The translations under genes and the position numbers were made by a program. The notes below the pieces were generated by a model. The model saw only the letters and a program-made list of their open reading frames with translations. It had not been told where the DNA came from and did not search any database. A stretch of DNA of 64,000 bases from NCBI GenBank assembly GCA_050084985.1, contig JBITNC010000001.1, positions 20,646,001 to 20,710,000 on the forward strand. The letters are read 5' to 3'. Every line of letters starts with the position of its first letter. Positions within the stretch are counted from its first letter, which is position 1. Shown here one piece after another: positions 49,528 to 61,300 of this stretch. Origin of the DNA: Nageia nagi. Lineage: Eukaryota > Pinophyta.

Positions 49528-51540
49528 GAAACACTAAATGCATAGGAATCACAATCGAATACCCTAAGGTGTGAGATGTTATGTTCATTCCCATCCATGC
49601 CTCATATGGGGTTTTGCCTTCAACTACTTTCATAGGGAACTTTTCAATGTGTATATCGTAATGCTCATAGCATCATCCCATAAGAAACTAAGGAGATTTC
49701 CCAACATGTACCTCACTATTTTTTGAATGGTTCTATTCTTTCTTTTGGTAACAACATTTTGTTTAGGGGTGTAAGGGATCAAGAACTATCTTTTGATCCT
49801 ATATTTAGTATAATAATCATTGAACTCATTGTATTATATTCACTCATATTATCATATCTTATTATATTGATTTTGAATTTAGACTATTTTTCAACTAAGG
49901 ATTTGAAATCATTGAACCTATCAAAGGTTTGATCCTTGTGCTCGAGTAAATACCCAAATGTCATCCTACTAAAGTTATCAATGAAACTCAAGATATAAGA
50001 TTGTTCCCCAAGAGACGTAGTTTGAAATGGACTCATCAAATCTGAATGCATAAGCTGAAGAGGTTATGTTACCTTTGTTACCTTATATTTCCCAAATTAT
50101 TACCTATTTATCTTACCTAAGATGTATTTCTCATAAAGACCAATTATGGATGATATTAAAGAAAAACCTTCCATAGGTTCTTGATTTTTCATTACTTGAA
50201 TACTTTTATGGTTAAGGTGGCCCAATCGATGCTGCTAAATATTTCCCCTAGAGCAAACATTCATAGTAAGGAACATCTTTAATGGCATTTAATCCACTAT
50301 GTAGGGATCATATTTCACTAACCCTTTCACCAAAGTGGAAAGTACATTCATCATGGACCAAAAGTGTGATTTGAACTCAAATGAGTATCATTTCTTTGTA
50401 GCTTGAATTATGGAAAAAGGGTTCATAATGAGTTTAATCAAATAGAGAATATTTTCAAGAATTTTCCCTTACAACAACACACTCTCAATACCTTGGACTT
50501 CAAATATTGAATTATCACCTATCACAACTACATCTTTTCTATACTTATAAAAAGTTTCAAACTTAGTCTTTTCAAAATACATATGATTCATGCACCTAGA
50601 ATCACTAATCTAATCATTTGAGAAGGTGTAAGACTTGGAGTAAAGACTATAAACAAAAGTAGATTTATTATTATTATTCTTACCTTTGAAGTTGTTTGAT
50701 TTTTCATATCCTTTGGCACCTTGTTATTTCTTTTTCTTATAGCAATCTCTTTTCTTGTGACTATAGATGCCATAGAAATTATAATTTCTATCAAATTTAG
50801 CTTTGAATTTAGTAAACTTGTTGTGGATATTCTAATGTTTATTTTCACCTTTCTTGAAGTCCTTTTTTGGAGTATGGGAAGACTTATTTTTGTTTTTTAA
50901 GTGAATCTTTATTGGTCCTAGTACCACAGAATACTTTTTAGGAGAGGAGACCAATAACTTTTTGTTTAGTGTTTCCTCATGTTTTATAAGAAAGCTTGAA
51001 ATCTTTTTCAAGGAGAAAACTTTTTTATCATTGAGCCTTATCATAATGACTATCATAAAGTAACTAAATTTAGAAGAGAGACTTGGAAGGATAATGAATA
51101 CCATAAACTCATCATTGATCCAATTGCAGCCACATCCCATAAGCTAGGTCATAAGATCAATAATCTTGTTTAATTATATTATAATACTTTTATTTTTATT
51201 TTTATGTGATTGCAATAATTTTTTAATAATGGTGAACCTTCTATATAATTTAGTGCTAAGGTAGATTTCTTCAATCTGTCCCAACCATCCTTTTTAGAGT
51301 TTGAGAAAAAGATCATGAGAAGGAATTCATCTAAAACTACATGAAAGATCATAGAGACTGCTAACTCATTATTTGTGTTTTAAGCCTCAAGTGCCTTCTT
51401 AGTTTTTGGAGAAACTTGATTTTCATTTTTGATTTGCCATATTTTCATGCTTAAACCTCTAATTTCATCCTAGTTTCCCAAATGTTGTAATTGGAACCAT
51501 CTAGAATGTGTTTGGGTAAAAAAAAGTCTCCCATTTGCTA
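49528..51540 (-). pseudogene. Copia gag, protease and integrase
   Basis: The gag frame starts near 51535 (MGDFFLPKHILDGSNYNIW, the typical copia gag opening). The core continues through 50832-51140. A zinc knuckle near 50740-50790 reads FYGIYSHKKRDCYKK, with its first two cysteines lost. The protease-like stretch near 50500-50590 includes CMNHMYF, matching the family's S-H-M block. Integrase follows at 49540-50170 with SYILSFIDNFSRMTF (first catalytic Asp), IIRYDNMSEYN (second) and VVEGKTPYEAWMG. It stops at the Tat insertion site at 49528 and resumes at 31363. Numerous stops are present. Confidence 0.84.
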
Positions 51541-53640
51541 TAAAAGAAGATGAAAGTATTAATCAATGTAAGCATATTAAATTTTATAATTAAACATTAA
51601 TCAACAATACATGTTGAATTAATCAATAGCAATCAACAAGGTATGATTAAATTGTTAACCAATTTTACATGTATAAAATGTTTTTAATTTTATTAAAGCA
51701 TATATTGCATACATCCAATATTTTATCATAACTAAGTAAATTTATTCTATAGAGGATAGAGTTGAGATTATTTTCTTATTTAAAACTATATCTTCATCTA
51801 GATGTCCATATGCAAAACTTGGTAATAAAATTCAAGCCCTGATAGAGCCTAAGTTCTACCAATCCTCAACCAGTTCCCCTATGTTGAGCAATATACTCTC
51901 ATAAGGAGAAATACAAGATATTTTACAAGCATGTGATGTATGTTGGATTAATAAAATTATTATTTTTATTAGGTTTCAAGTTATCCTCTTAGGTTATCAA
52001 GATAATTCTTGAATGGATGTGCAAACATGTTGTATCATTACACACATTCCTATCCACGTATATGATGTTATGTCTATAACAACAGAGGACTTAGGAAAAA
52101 TTAAGAAGTATAAACTTTACATCAATTTTTATTAAAAAAATGAAGGCTCCAATCTACCTTGTCCTCCCCTCGTAGATTCCCAAATAAGTCATGTTATGTG
52201 ATAAAACATGTAAATGTGTTCATTTTAGGGGTGTGCTTTCATGATTTATGATATCTATAAGAAAACACAACAAAGGTGCATAAAGTAAAGTGCTTAAAAT
52301 GATACATCATTCAAGAATTTAAACCTAAAAGTTCATCATTCTTTTAAATGAAATCTAAGAGTATCTAATAGGTTTTATCATAACCCCAAAAGGAGCTCTT
52401 TAATATTATATGAGTTTATTATTTTTAAGTAACAATTGAGTCCTCCCTTTTTACTTAAAAACTTGAACTTGTTATAATAATTCTCTTCTTTTTACCAAAG
52501 CATCAAAAAACTCCTTTACTTAAGGGAACAAAATCCCTTCTCTAAGGATAAAGTTTCAAAAAAACAAATCTCCCCTTTTAAAAAAATTTGCACCTTCATA
52601 AGTGATAACATATTTTTCTTAAAAACACTTAGAATTCCTTATTATACTTTCTCAAAAATTAACACCTTGCTTTAATATTTTTCCCCTTAATTTTTGAGAA
52701 AAAAATTATTTAAAAAATTACACCATGCTTAAGTTTTCTCTTTAATTTAATTAAGTTAAAAAAAAAAACTCAAAAAATTTGCATAGCAATAACATATAAG
52801 TAATTTTTTCAAAACAAATTGAACACCTCACTATTATATTTTGGTCATTTTGCATCAACCTATGCATCAAACAAATGTATTTTGATGCTATGATGCAACA
52901 AATGTCACTGTCTAGAATGCCTGCATCAAAGGATATTGAACAAATATTTTGATGCTTTTTTTATGTTTCAGATGACATGTTGAGTGATAGTTTTTTTCTT
53001 ATAAAAGTGATGTTTAGTTTAATGCTTATTTTAATGTAGTTTTTTTATATGTTAATGATGTTTTATTTGATAATATATTTGACATATATTTATTATAAAA
53101 AATGATGCTTTATTTCATGTTTTTTTGATGCTTTATTACATGCAAATTTAATTTTTTATTTGACATTTAAGTTGATGATTTTTATCAAGTTTATTTTGAT
53201 GTTATCTTCATGATTTTCATATATAGATTGCATGAATATTTGTTGTAATATATAGCCTATATATTGACACGGTGTTGAATTCTTTGGGATGAGGAGGTGG
53301 AGTGGTGACAAAGGTAGTTCTAGTTTTGGTTATAAGGTTAGTGGTTATGATTCCCAAGCCAAATCTTATGAGAGACTATCTCATCTATTTATGTGTATTA
53401 TATTAATCATCTTCTTGCTAAATATGAAACCATCATGGAATATTGGACATGCAATTTTGGAAAGTCCAAGTGAAGATTTATTAGAGTAACACAACAAAAT
53501 ATGTCATAATGAATTGTTTGTTAATAAGGGATTTTGTTGATTAATTTTAAATGGCTTATTTTTATAAATATTTAAAGTGACAATGTAATAAGCAAATTAC
53601 ATAACATTCATAAAAATTACCACAATTAAAATATATAATG
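51541..53640. other. Unassigned AT-rich region
   Basis: It may include the Copia leader near 51.5-51.8 kb, but no LTR match to 23.5-24.05 kb is visible. From 52870 to 53220, gatgctttatt and ttgatgat words recur irregularly. The plus-strand frame at 53289-53489 (66 codons) shows nothing I recognise. Confidence 0.35.
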
Positions 53641-53679
53641 TTTAATTCATCAAATGTAATATTTTAATCATCATTATTA

Positions 53680-54200
53680 TCTTCATCAGTAATACATACA
53701 TAATATGTTTTCCTCTAGGATTATAATCAATTACAAACTAAATCTTTTCATCCAATAGATTTGGATAGAAAAATATTTGATTACAATGTTATGGTTAAAG
53801 ATAAAGCTCTTTTTCTTGAGGTAAATATCGTGTGGAGTTTATTTCATAATAACCACTACAAATATCATACAACATTATTCTTCTATTTACAAATCCTTTA
53901 AACCATTTACATTTAAATACTACACACTTGAATGATCTAAAATTCAATTATAAGATTTCTTAAATCTTTCCAACATATTATATTTTTTCTTCTATCAATT
54001 TCATATCTTTTGTACTTACACAACTTGCTTGGTCAAAAATAACCATCACTCCATAGTCAAATTTCATTCCATTATTATCTTTATTTTTAATTCTATAGTG
54101 TTGACGATATACCCACATTGTAGAGAAAGATAATGCTTGCACACACTTACATGTAAATGTTATTAGTGTAATCATTATATTTATATTAACTACAACTATA
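53680..54200 (-). pseudogene. CACTA transposase C-terminal (DUF4216-like) fragment
   Basis: The minus strand reads NNGMKFDYGVMVIFDQASCV near 54060, then SFKCVVFKCKWFKGF near 53895, RYLPQEKELYL near 53830 and IDYNPRGKHIMYV near 53720. This is the order of the C-terminal DUF4216 part of CACTA transposases (ygvl-diiel, vvLFkC-WF, pfilasQa-qVfyv, W-vv). It is a different copy from the one at 21.5-23.4 kb. Upstream codons to about 54420 may also belong. No catalytic part and no terminal repeats were found. Confidence 0.62.
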
Positions 54201-54429
54201 TTATAAAAATATTTAAACTTAGATGCATATGAATAAATGAATAATTACCTCATAATTGCATCCATCAGCTATATTTAAAGCATATTAATAATTTTTTTCT
54301 TCTACAGCTAATTTCTCTTCAACTACTTATTTTATCCATGACTTTGAACACTCTTTTAGCCAATTTTCTAAATGTATATCATATTTGAATGTATTTCATA
54401 TTAAATTTTTAAAATATATTTTTAAATAA

Positions 54430-55237
54430 AGGATTGAACTTGATTTAAAATAATATAAGTAATTTAAACCTAGAAGTTTGATAATTGACTTATTGCTAAT
54501 TATTTTCTAAGGATGGGATTATGGATTATGTTTGCTTTATAAATCTTTTTAATAAAGTGATTAGACTAAAAACATTACTCGATGATATTATTGTCATAAT
54601 ATCCATGGCTCCCCAAGATATGGGCATGGAGATGCCATGCAATATGATAGGCCTAACTGATAGATATGTGTAGGATAGTGTCCCATACCCTTGATAGGTT
54701 ATTAGACAAGGGTAGGAATTGATAAAATTATAGTTACTAGATAAGGGTAACTAGTAATCATACCCCTTGTTGTTAAGCACATAAGCATATGATGATTGCT
54801 CCATAAGGTGATGACACTGAACCCATATCATATGGAAATTTCTTTAAGATATAATCTATTTGCACCTATGATTGCAAAGGGTTATTCATTGACTGAAAAT
54901 GCCTAATCTTATGGAAAAGCATTATCTTGGATGATATAGGCCACAAGAAGAAAATCACAATGTTGTGACCACATTGTTCATTGTATAATTTAGGGAAGAA
55001 AATAGTGGGATCACATGTATGGCATCTCCACAACGAGATGAGCATTATGAAGTGAACACCAACTAATTTTTTATCAAGTTTGGTTAATTTGAATTTGACC
55101 AATGCTCATGTAGATTGCCTTTTCCATTCCTAAACCATTTGAGTGTTCAAATTAAATTAAAAAAAATAAGGTATGAAATTTTAGAGTTTTGGTAAAGTCA
55201 AGAATAGATGAAGTGTTACAATAATAGAAGGTCCACT
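54430..55237. other. Unassigned stretch
   Basis: No recognisable coding or RNA feature. The 78-codon minus-strand frame at 54866-55102 has no motif I can name. Confidence 0.3.
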
Positions 55238-55626
55238 GCATGTAATACCTTCATTACTGTACTATTCATATCTTACTTGAATGCTCATTATGTTAGAAAA
55301 ACTAACATAGTTCTAGAGGTAGAATGGGCTTGCTGGAGTTCTATTCCTTATTCTTCATCATTTTCATGTGATAGCTCTTCTACCAACTTGCCCTTGATTT
55401 TTGGAAGTAGAAAAGTGAAAAAAAAATCTTAGCCCATTTGTAACTCCTAAAACTATCAAAGAAATATTCACTCTAATACCCTTGTGGTAACCACTGTCAA
55501 CTTTCACTTCGTGAGTTCTCTATGTTGCATATAAAAACCTGAAATCTTCGATAATGAATCCTACTTTGCCTACTACAATGGATATTTTGTGGTAGGTGGT
55601 TTTAAACCTTCTCTAAAGGATTTTTT
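55238..55626 (-). pseudogene. Older partial copy of the PHT1 3' end
   Basis: It aligns with about 59545-59960 of the transporter locus. On the minus strand it reads VDSGYHKGI and [11 protein letters not shown], and extends further upstream than the copy at 34.6 kb, to the region corresponding to gene residues ~440-460. About 50 bp of the 3' flank are deleted near 55260. Most differences are C-to-T or G-to-A: for example the gene's cgctgcagcggatattccg is tactacaatggatattttg here. Identity is about 80% by eye. It is in the same orientation as the gene, 4 kb beyond its 3' end. Not functional. Confidence 0.85.
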
Positions 55627-56320
55627 AAGGTAGGTTTTGGGACCCTACATAGGTGGTTTTAAACTACTACCTTAGGGAACAACCTTTTGGTGTTACCCAC
55701 ATAGACAATGAATGGATAACCATCACTAAAGAGATTTAAGGGTGATTTTCAACCATCCACTTTTTAGTGTAGTGAGTAACAAATGATGGATAAAATAACA
55801 CTCCTTTTAAACTTCTTTAGTGATGCAAGTAATCTGATCCAAAGAGATTATACTCATATCCTAAAAATTTGACAATTTCATGGAATGCAATGATTGTAAT
55901 ATATGTAGAAATATATTTTCATCAAATATTGTGGTTGTGAATGCTATGACAAATATGCATGCAAAATATAAAAAAAAAAATTACATAAGGCTCGAGATTA
56001 ATTTTAGAATATCCGTGAAGCAAACATAGTTTCATTAATTGTAACCATCTTACCTACAACTCTTAGAATGGAAGTGTGGAAGAAATGTAGAAAATCTACT
56101 TTTCTAGGATTTTCCTACTTCTCTACTAACCTTTAATCTTTTTCCACTTCACCACCCCACACAAAATGAGGAATTTAATTTAACTAATTTCCTTGGTGTC
56201 ATTTATTCATAAAGGATGGTGAATATTCAATAGGAATATACCTATCATAAATATACAGGATCACTATATGAATTATACAAAATTATGATATGAGTATACA
56301 AGAAATCATGATATGATCAT
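55627..56320. other. Spacer between the PHT1 fragment and the minisatellite
   Basis: No gene is visible. Near 55560-55790, ggtggttttaaac words occur twice and cctactacaa/ttgtggtagg forms a short imperfect inverted pair. From 55790 on it is plain AT-rich DNA. Confidence 0.4.
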
Positions 56321-56324
56321 TTAT

Positions 56325-57620
56325 GCCTAAAAGATGTAAAGCAATACAAATACAAATGTTCAAAGAAATAATTATCTGAATATGTGAAGAAATTCGAATG
56401 CAAATATGTCTAATAATATCAATACAAATGTACAAATAAATACTACTACAAATGTGTTGAGCAACATCAATATGATTGTGTGAAGCAATAATAATATGAA
56501 TGTGAGGAGAAAAACTAATATGATATGAGTTGGTAATATGAATGTACCCATGTAGGTGATATTTGTATTAGAATATGGATGAACCTTACCAATATCGACA
56601 CTGCTACATAATATAAATATGAATGTATAATGTAATACCAATATGAATATGTGAACCATTAGTAATGTGAACGTGTGGAGAAATACCAATACAAATATGC
56701 AAAGAAATACTAGTGCAAATATGTGAAACAATACTAATGTGAATATGCAGAGAAATACAAACGTAAATATGTAGAGAAATACAAATATGAATATGCAAAT
56801 AATACCAATGCGAATATGCGGTGAAATGCTAATGCAAATTTGTGGATTAATACTAATATGAATATGCAGATAAATAATTATGCTAATTTGCAAAGCAATA
56901 CCAATGCAAGTATGCAAAGAAATTCCAATATGAATATGATGTGAGTTCGTAATGTGAATCTGCAAAGAAAAACCAATGTGAATATGATATGATTTTGTAT
57001 TGTAAATATGCCTGTGTTAATAATATTTTTTTACCGAAACATGGATGGGCCTCACCAATACCAGTAGTCCTACGCAATATAAATATGAATGTGCGATATA
57101 ATACCAATGAAGGTATTCAGAAGAATACCAATGCAAATATTTGGAGTAATACGAATGCAAGTATATGGAGTAATACTTGTACAAATGTACAGAGAAATAC
57201 TAATGCAAATGTGCAAAGCAATACCAATGCAAATATGAAATGAAATACTAATATGAGTATGATATTAGTTTGCAATGCAGTTTCGATGAATTTTTGGTCT
57301 AAACATGGATGAGCCCCATCAACATTGATAGAATGTATCGTAAGATATCATGTATAGGAGGGCGACTAAGGGGTTGGATATCCCTTTTTCATATTAATCG
57401 ACATCAGCATGTCTATCACATTCTATCTCTTAAACGTTTAAAAGGATCAACACTTACCGGTCAAAATAATACATAATTATTTAAAAAATAAATAAACAAT
57501 TGTATAATAATAATAAAATTATAAATTTTAACATGAAATTAGATCCTACAATTATAAAATCAATATCGTAATTTCAATAAAATCTAATAATAAAATAGAA
57601 ACACCATGATTATAACTGAC
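56325..57620. repeat. Tandem unit 1: 24-bp minisatellite arrays plus tail
   Basis: Three arrays of a 24-bp unit (consensus close to aatacyaatgcaaatatgcr plus gaga) are separated by an anchor block related to 'cgaaacatggatgggcc' (about 56568, 57033 and 57301). A unique-looking tail follows (57330-57620). Since 24 is a multiple of three and the unit lacks stops, long frames appear on both strands: minus 56372-56965, 197 codons of an HIHIGISL-like octapeptide; plus, NTNANVQR. I regard these as by-products. Confidence 0.85.
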
Positions 57621-57654
57621 ACATTTATTGCAGAACGGGTCTACAAGAACTCAT

Positions 57655-59010
57655 GACGTTATCATGCGGACTTAAAAGATGTGAAGCAATAAAAATACGA
57701 ATGTACGATGTAATACTGATGCAATATGTATATCAATGCAAATGTGCAGAGAAATACCAATATGAATAAGTGAAGAAATTCTAATGAAAATGTGTGGAAC
57801 AATACCAATGCAAATGTTCCAAGAAATACTAATGCGAATGTTTCAAGAAACGTCAATATGAATGTGTAAAGCAACACCAATGTGAATGTATGGAGAAAAA
57901 CCAATTTGAATATGATACGAGTATATCTAGTGTGAATATGCTCGTGTTTATGTATCAAAAGAGGCCTCGTATGTGAATATGATACGAGTATATCTAAGCC
58001 ATATAAATATGAACGTACGATGTAATACCAATATGAATATGTCGAAAAATACAAATACGAATGTACGAAGAAATATCAATGCGAATATGCAGAGAAATAC
58101 CAATGCAAATAAGTGGAGCAATACTAATGCGGATGTGCAAAGAAATACAAATGTGAATATGCAGATAAATACTAATGCGAATGTGCGGAAAAATACTAAT
58201 ACAAATGTGTAGAGAAATACTAATACGAATATGCAGAGAAATAGTTTATGCTAATATGCAAAGCAATACCAATCCAAATATGCAGAGAAATTCTAATGTG
58301 AATATGATGTGAGTTCTTAATGTGAATTTGTGGAGAAAAACCAATGCAAATATGATATACATTTGTATTGCAAATGTGCGTATGTTGATTACTTTTTTGT
58401 CGAAACATGGATAAGCCTTGCCAATATCGGAAGTGCTAAGCCATATAAATACGAATGTGAAGCGTAATACCAGTGTGGATATGTGGAGCAATACTAATGC
58501 AAATATGCGAAGAAATATCAATTTGAATGCTTGGAGAAATAACAATGCAAATTTGTGGAGCCAAATTTATGCATATATACAAAGAAATACTAATGCAAAT
58601 TTGCAAAGAAATATCAATGTAAATGTGTGGAGAAATACCAATTCGAATATGATATGGGTTCACAATGCGAATGGGCCTGTGTCCATGACTTTTTTGCTAA
58701 AACATCGATGAGGCCCACCAACATTGACAAAATGCATAGAAGATGTCAAATATGAGAGGGCAAATAAAAGGTTGGATAACTTTCCCATATTAATTGATAT
58801 CAGCATCCCCATCTCGTTCTATCTCCTAAATGCTTAAAAAGATCAACACTTACAAGTTGAAATAATACATTATTATTTAGAAGAAAATAAACTAACAATT
58901 GTATAATAATATTAATACAATTAAAATTATAAACATAAAATCAAATCCTATAGTTATAAAAATCAATGTTGCAATAAAATTTAACAACAGAATTAAACAT
59001 CATCATTATA
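57655..59010. repeat. Tandem unit 2: same arrays and tail, next to PHT1
   Basis: It repeats unit 1: opening 'taaaagatgtgaagcaata' at 57672, three arrays, anchors (a degenerate one near 57940-58005; clear ones near 58400 and 58698) and a tail (58740-59010). The tail matches 57330-57620 (gatcaacactta, ttgtataataat, aaatctaataata). Unit length is about 1.3 kb in both. The tail also supplies the start of the transporter fragment captured at 34635. Confidence 0.85.
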
Positions 59011-59619
59011 ATTGATATAATTATTACTTTGTAAATTTAAATAATAAAATTGATTTTTTTAATGAAAAACTAAAATGTATATTAAATAAAATTTATTCAT
59101 AAAAAAAGGAATAAGTAGAGTTAGCAAGTAGAATTTTGCCATGCATATAAATTTAAAAATTTTAATAGATAGTCAGCTATAGTTATTTTGTGTATAAAAC
59201 TACATTAAGTAAAAGTTTTAAATTCATCCAATGATGTGAGGGGAGTTGGAGAGGAATGGTAAAGATAAAATTCTAAGTTGAAAAAAGAGGCCTCGTATTC
59301 AAAACTTTCCTCCATCCATTATGTGGATATGCTAAATTCAATCAATGGATGACCATGTTAGTGTAAATGAGGTTGATACAACTTCTGAAAGAGAACTCAA
59401 ACACTGAATCTAATTCCAAGAAATTAACTCCCAAGATTAATAATAGCTAACGAGGAAAAGAAATCATAGAAAGGGAGAATTCATGAACGGTTTTAAGCGA
59501 GGAATATGTTATTCATTATTCAGCACCAGGAATATGAGGTGCAAGGCCTTCATTACTGCTCAATATTTTCTATTTACAGTACTGCAGGTGACATATTTTA
59601 TTCATATCGTACTTAACGA
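59011..59619 (-). other. 3' flank of the PHT1 gene
   Basis: No second gene is present. The minus strand has AATAAA at 59597-59602, 18 bp after the stop, and further AT-rich elements where polyadenylation could occur. The segment is present a second time at about 34820-35390. The plus-strand frame at 59483-59824 is the shadow of the transporter C-terminus. Confidence 0.5.
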
Positions 59620-61272
59620 TCATGGTGTTAGAAAAACCGGCGCAGTTCTGGAGGTGGAATGGGCTCGCCGGAGCTCTATTCCTTGCTCTTCATCGTTTTC
59701 ACCTGAGAGCTCTTCCAGCGACTTCCCCTTGGTTTCTGGAACTAGAAACGTGAACAAAAATCCCAGCCCATTTGTAACTCCTAAAACTATCAGAGAATTC
59801 TTCACTCCAATGCCCTTTTGGTAACCGCTGTCAACTTCCGCTTCGTGAGTGCTCTGCGCTGCGTAGAGAAACCCGAACGCTCCCACAATGGCTCCCGCTT
59901 TGCCCGCTGCAGCGGATATTCCGTGGCAGGTGGTCCTGAGCCTCGCCGGAAAGAGCTCCGCCGGCACAATAAACGTCGTGCTGTTGGGACCGAAATTCGC
60001 GAAGAAAAAGGTTAAAGCGTAGAGAACGACGAACGAAATATGATTTTCGCCGCAGAAAGAGTCCCCGCACTTGGTGCCGCGCCAGTGGTTATACGGTATG
60101 GCAAGCGCGAGCATGAAGACCGTCATGAAAAAGAATCCCATGAGCTGGATGGTGAATCGGCCCATGTATTCAATCAGGGCCACTGTGAACCAGTACCCAG
60201 GAACCGTCGAACATAGAGCAATAATGGCCTGGGCCCTCGCGATGCGGTACACTTCTTCTATGGCGTTCATTTTGCTGGCGGCGGGAAGCCATCCAACGGC
60301 GGTCAGAATGTCCTTCTGGAACAGATTCTGGCTGTAGAATGCGATGTCCAGCAGAAACCATGTTGTTGTGGTTCCAACCAGATGGAGACCGTGGCGCGTT
60401 GCAAATTCTCTTGAAAACAAGCCGAAGGGCCTCTCTTTGCTCGCTATATGGTCGATATTTGACTGTTCCTCATGGATTTCCATTTGGAGCACCTTGGACA
60501 TGTCGGACGCGGCTTGCTTTGCGTTCCTTGCAACCAACGCCGTGTATCGAGCAGTTTCTGGCATCTTCATGCGCCAGTAGTAGGTCAGCGCCGCCGGTAA
60601 AGCTCCAAACATGAGGATTATTCTCCATACATAGTCGGCCTCAGTAGCGGTGGAACCAGCACGGTCCACCTGATAGGCCGGGCGGTCGAACTTACTTTTG
60701 AATCCAGCGGACACGATTATGGACACGGTCGCGCCAGCAAGAATCCCGAAGCCTTGCATTGCGAATACCGCAGCAATGAAAGCCCCTCGTGTTCTTTTGT
60801 TGGCGTACTCAGACATGATTGTGGCGGATAAAGGGTAGTCCCCTCCAATGCCGAAGCCCAGCCAGAATCTGAAGAAGCAAAGCGTGGTCATCACGGATTT
60901 GGCGGTGCTGCCGAAGGAGAGGCCCGATGCGACGGAGGCAAAGACCATGAGAACGAGAGTTAGTCCGTAGACTCTTTTACGCCCCATTTTGTCGCCGAGC
61001 CAGCCGAAAAAGAGTTGCCCGGCGAGGGTTCCGCACAACGCCACTCCGTTCACGGCGGCTGAGACGTTCGGAGGCAGAGCACCGGGTTTTGGACTCTGTG
61101 GGTTGAAGTAGTAGATCCTGCCTAGAAGCTTTGTGACTAAGGATATGCAGAAAAGGTCATAGGCATCTGTGAAGAAGCCCATTCCTGCAATAACTATGGC
61201 GGTGAAGTGGTACCATTGGGTTTTGGCTACGTCCAAAGCATTCAGCACCTGAAGCTGGTTGTTGCCCCCCAT
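59620..61272 (-). CDS. PHT1: PHT1-family high-affinity phosphate:H+ symporter
   Basis: Imports inorganic phosphate with protons across the plasma membrane. 550 residues, one exon, usual family length (about 520-550). Twelve predicted membrane spans (about 22-46, 70-92, 100-120, 128-150, 163-186, 214-236, 294-318, 346-368, 373-393, 411-432, 447-470, 490-511) with the large central loop at 237-293. Family marks: FFTDAYDLF (33-41), GDKMGRKR (93-100), signature [13 protein letters not shown] (143-155), [11 protein letters not shown] (238-248), [15 protein letters not shown] (307-321, with the conserved TM7 Asp at 309), [17 protein letters not shown] (426-442) and [11 protein letters not shown] (511-521). 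The start [14 protein letters not shown] aligns with family N-termini. The C-terminus runs SRTAPV plus FLTP, four residues past a common RT-PV ending. GC content is far above the flanks. Which PHT1 paralogue this is cannot be told. Confidence 0.97.
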   Translation of the reverse strand: MGGNNQLQVLNALDVAKTQWYHFTAIVIAGMGFFTDAYDLFCISLVTKLLGRIYYFNPQSPKPGALPPNVSAAVNGVALCGTLAGQLFFGWLGDKMGRKRVYGLTLVLMVFASVASGLSFGSTAKSVMTTLCFFRFWLGFGIGGDYPLSATIMSEYANKRTRGAFIAAVFAMQGFGILAGATVSIIVSAGFKSKFDRPAYQVDRAGSTATEADYVWRIILMFGALPAALTYYWRMKMPETARYTALVARNAKQAASDMSKVLQMEIHEEQSNIDHIASKERPFGLFSREFATRHGLHLVGTTTTWFLLDIAFYSQNLFQKDILTAVGWLPAASKMNAIEEVYRIARAQAIIALCSTVPGYWFTVALIEYMGRFTIQLMGFFFMTVFMLALAIPYNHWRGTKCGDSFCGENHISFVVLYALTFFFANFGPNSTTFIVPAELFPARLRTTCHGISAAAGKAGAIVGAFGFLYAAQSTHEAEVDSGYQKGIGVKNSLIVLGVTNGLGFLFTFLVPETKGKSLEELSGENDEEQGIELRRAHSTSRTAPVFLTP

Positions 61273-61300
61273 TATTGAATCTCGTTCTTTTCAAACTCTT

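Larger units (their letters stand above)
31359..49532 (-). mobile_element. 18-kb Tat-type Ty3/gypsy element nested in Copia
   Basis: LTRs of 1174 and 1187 bp (31364-32537 and 48341-49527) enclose gag, protease, RT, RNase H, second RNase H and integrase on the minus strand. A 6-kb region follows between pol and the 3' LTR. Flanking 5-mers gatac (31359-31363) and gaaac (49528-49532) are the target duplication with one change. The second RNase H after the usual one marks the Tat group. The 3' region carries an antisense plant-mobile-domain ORF and a captured piece of the phosphate transporter gene. The LTRs are about 80-85% identical by eye, so the insertion is old. Confidence 0.88.
23480..51540 (-). 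mobile_element. Copia retrotransposon split by two nested insertions
   Basis: Three minus-strand segments belong to one Ty1/copia element: gag to integrase (49528-51540), end of integrase to RT (30207-31363), and RNase H to 3' LTR (23480-25457). The breaks coincide with LTR ends of two inserted elements. The integrase reading at 49540-49590 (SHLRVFDCDSYAF) is continued by KKLDKRFEKYIFLCYD at about 31340, as in intact family members. The RT-side FGMEECKPAA at 30255 precedes DQSYM at 25465. I did not find the 5' LTR: nothing right of 51540 resembles the 3' LTR at 23.5-24.05 kb. Confidence 0.85.

Noticed and set aside
53232-53360. Possible tRNA near gatgaggaggtggagtgg
   Set aside because: No cloverleaf, A box or B box can be made from it.
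51541-53640. 5' LTR of the split Copia element
   Set aside because: I looked for the 3' LTR's TATAAATAG region and terminal TGTTGGAATGC and found neither.
56372-58711. Many overlapping open frames on both strands, taken as possible repeat proteins
   Set aside because: The 24-bp unit is a multiple of three without stops, so open frames are automatic; no start context or conserved codon pattern supports coding. The longest one is kept only as a low-interest finding.
59818-60614. Open frames of 63-91 codons on both strands within 59818-60614
   Set aside because: They are shadows of the PHT1 coding sequence in other frames, and none has independent features.
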